Origin: Tetramitus jugosus
Lineage: Eukaryota; Heterolobosea; Eutetramitea; Acrasida; Vahlkampfiidae
Length of the DNA: 64,000 nucleotides
Assembly: GCA_937625935.1 (NCBI GenBank)
Contig: OW569360.1
Coordinates: 248,001 to 312,000 of the forward strand
Direction: 5' to 3'
Below are positions 62,379 through 64,000 of the stretch, piece by piece. A program made the translations under genes and the position numbers. Below the pieces are notes generated by a model. The model worked only from the letters and a program-made list of their open reading frames with translations, searched no databases and had not been told where the DNA came from. How positions within the stretch are numbered: position 1 is the stretch's first letter; the number at the start of each line of letters is the position of its first letter.

Positions 62379-64000
62379 TTACAGCATATGTGTGTGATAC
62401 TCTCTTCTCACTGTTTCTCTGACTTGGTTTTCCAAGTGTTCGAGCTTAAATTGCTCAAACACTTTTCCTTGGTTCGCTGATGGTGGTTGTTGAACTTGAT
62501 GATGATAGATTAGTTCGGTATCAAACATCTTCTTACTGTACAGGATATGGGAGGCACTCTTTAGGTAGAGCTTTGTGATTTGTGACATGGACTTATCGGT
62601 TGATATTTTGTCACCTCCGAGTGACATCATCTCGTGAGCAGACGCACACCTGTGAATAAAGTTTTCGGAAGTATTATTCGTGGTTAGCATTTGGTCATTA
62701 TTGTTAAACATGAGAACACTGGATCGATTCCCTTCACTCATGTTTCTTCTTATGTTTTGTTGAGATACTGCCTTTGGTCTCTTCACTCTCATCCTGTCAG
62801 AGACAAGATAAGGTTGATTGTCAGACTCTGTCCTGTTAAATGCATCTGCTGTGGGACTCCCGATATTTTGGCTCTGACTAACAGTTGGCACTTTGAAAGA
62901 TTTTGGAATTTGGAGTCTGTCCAATTGTTTGTCAATTCTGTGCAGGGTTTGGCAGCACTGAGACCGAATATGTTTTATCAATGTTTTCTGAATACTCATG
63001 AGCCTGTCAACATCTCGAATCTCAAACACTGACACAAGAGATATAGATCCACATTTGTATGTGAACAAACCTACTACTTGAGTTTTATCCTCAACATTAT
63101 TCTTCTTTCTAGAATCTCTAGATGTTTGTGCATCCTCTTCCTCATGTGGCATCTGACTTTGATAGTAGGAGACAGATGACTCTGATCGTAACTTATCACT
63201 GTTTTCTCTCAGAGTCTGAAGCAATTCACTATTAGGATAAATTCTCGTGATGTCGAGACGTTCATTCACATCATACATGGAGTGCTGATTAAATGCAGTC
63301 TTATCCTCATCAATATCGGCATCACTGCATTCAGAAACATCGTCTGTAATATCAGTTGTTTTTGCATCCAACTCATTGTTCACATATGCCCAATCTGATC
63401 TCTTATTTGGTTCCAGGTTGTTTGTGTTTGTGCCTTTCACTCCACTCCTCGAAATAAACTCATTGATACACATCAGTCTGAACAAGACAGCATCTTTCAC
63501 GAACATCTCTGGAAGATGATTACACAAAATATTGTCTTCATACAACACACATGAACCCAAATAGTGGACATCCTTCATTGAATCCTCTCTTGGCGTTGAG
63601 CTTTTCTCTCCTTCTACAAAAAAGTCCAACAAATCGTCCAATAAATGAACGGTAGACAAAAAGGCTGCATTGTTTCTCGGTGGCAATTCCAAATAACCTA
63701 ATGGATGAAACATATCCACTGGTGACTCATGAAATCGATCAAACAGAGCCGTTAATTCCAATCCATAATCCTTCATTCTCTCTTGATGCATCAACTCAGT
63801 TGAAACATCAGCCGGTGATGTTTTTTCTTCCTTTTGTTGTGTCTCATTTTCTTCATGATTCGATTTCTTGTCAAAGTTTTCAGTTGAGCTCAACAAGCTC
63901 TGTCTTCGCTCTTCCTTGCTCTTTGGATAGGGCAAACCATGAAACATACTCATATTGTTTACCATTCTCTCTGCAAAAGCAATGAGACTGGATTGAGGCA
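62379..64000 (-). CDS. Unknown large protein, 5' end beyond the window; possibly a CCZ1/HPS4-type longin protein
   Basis: At least 540 aa; the frame stays open to the window edge upstream of MVNNMSMFHG (reading SSLIAFAER), so the ATG at 63965 is probably internal. A segment at about 130-175 of the visible part, VHYLGSCVLYEDNILCNHL followed by FVKDAVLFRLM, resembles a longin-domain strand-helix of the CCZ1/HPS4/INTU type, and VVGLFTYKCGSISLVSVFEI later resembles another such strand set. The remainder is disordered and Ser/Asn-rich, ending in a charged helix. If the guess holds, it would act in Rab exchange at endolysosomes. The stop is 28 nt from that of MPI (convergent). Confidence 0.65.
   Translation of the reverse strand, partial: PQSSLIAFAERMVNNMSMFHGLPYPKSKEERRQSLLSSTENFDKKSNHEENETQQKEEKTSPADVSTELMHQERMKDYGLELTALFDRFHESPVDMFHPLGYLELPPRNNAAFLSTVHLLDDLLDFFVEGEKSSTPREDSMKDVHYLGSCVLYEDNILCNHLPEMFVKDAVLFRLMCINEFISRSGVKGTNTNNLEPNKRSDWAYVNNELDAKTTDITDDVSECSDADIDEDKTAFNQHSMYDVNERLDITRIYPNSELLQTLRENSDKLRSESSVSYYQSQMPHEEEDAQTSRDSRKKNNVEDKTQVVGLFTYKCGSISLVSVFEIRDVDRLMSIQKTLIKHIRSQCCQTLHRIDKQLDRLQIPKSFKVPTVSQSQNIGSPTADAFNRTESDNQPYLVSDRMRVKRPKAVSQQNIRRNMSEGNRSSVLMFNNNDQMLTTNNTSENFIHRCASAHEMMSLGGDKISTDKSMSQITKLYLKSASHILYSKKMFDTELIYHHQVQQPPSANQGKVFEQFKLEHLENQVRETVRREYHTHML

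Noticed and set aside
1-64000. tRNA, rRNA, CRISPR arrays, insertion sequences or retroelements
   Set aside because: I looked for cloverleaf T-arm patterns in the gaps, repeated spacers, terminal inverted repeats with transposase frames, and reverse-transcriptase motifs, and found none. GGTTCGAAT-like strings are inside coding sequence or lack pairing arms.

Overview
This 64 kb window is nuclear DNA of a compact, AT-rich protist genome. The best guess is a heterolobosean amoeboflagellate of the Naegleria type. The reasons are dense genes on both strands (about 35 in 64 kb), the standard code, short GT-AG introns (62 to 221 nt in the 13 I could place), A-rich start contexts, and Asn/Gln/Thr/His codon tracts inside otherwise conserved proteins. 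The gene mix also fits: a flagellar central-pair protein (SPAG6/PF16), a full-length IP3 receptor and a DOCK-family exchange factor. The genus is an inference; I could not search any database.

Layout. 1-9.8 kb: 3' part of a senataxin-like helicase, a C5orf34-like protein, the queuine tRNA-ribosyltransferase catalytic subunit, an LSD1-type demethylase and the Hsp90 co-chaperone AHA1. 10-21.6 kb: FEN1, an orotate-phosphoribosyltransferase-like protein, RRP15, an acidic Gln-rich protein, LEO1, PNKP, an unknown protein, a PP2C phosphatase, cytochrome-b5 reductase and a small Cys-rich protein. 21.7-29 kb: a four-domain RNA-end protein (MJ1316/DUF504 + EEP nuclease + 2H + poly(A)-polymerase-like), a mitochondrial TPR-rhodanese protein, a TPR-like protein and an F-box/SPRY protein. 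29-41.8 kb: SPAG6, the IP3 receptor and the five-exon PP4 regulatory subunit 3. 42-53.7 kb: RPS20, OSTC, a predicted mitochondrial protein, DOCK and a secreted rhodanese-like protein. 53.7-64 kb: a relic or cryptic small gene, an unknown low-complexity protein, an F-box protein fused to a degenerate Rab-like domain with a CaaX end, a WWOX-like SDR, a coiled-coil protein, an unknown protein, phosphomannose isomerase and a partial unknown protein.

There are no operons. Genes are arranged head-to-head or tail-to-tail with very little space (one convergent pair of stop codons is 1 nt apart). Several genes serve nucleic-acid maintenance and RNA processing (senataxin-like, FEN1, PNKP, LEO1, LSD1, RRP15, TGT, RNA-end protein), but I see no evidence that the clustering is functional. 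The points most worth a second look are the four-domain RNA-end protein with a damaged 2H motif, the F-box/pseudo-Rab/CaaX fusion, a TGT without its zinc cysteines, an IP3 receptor with an altered pore filter, and E2F-like palindromes in short promoters.
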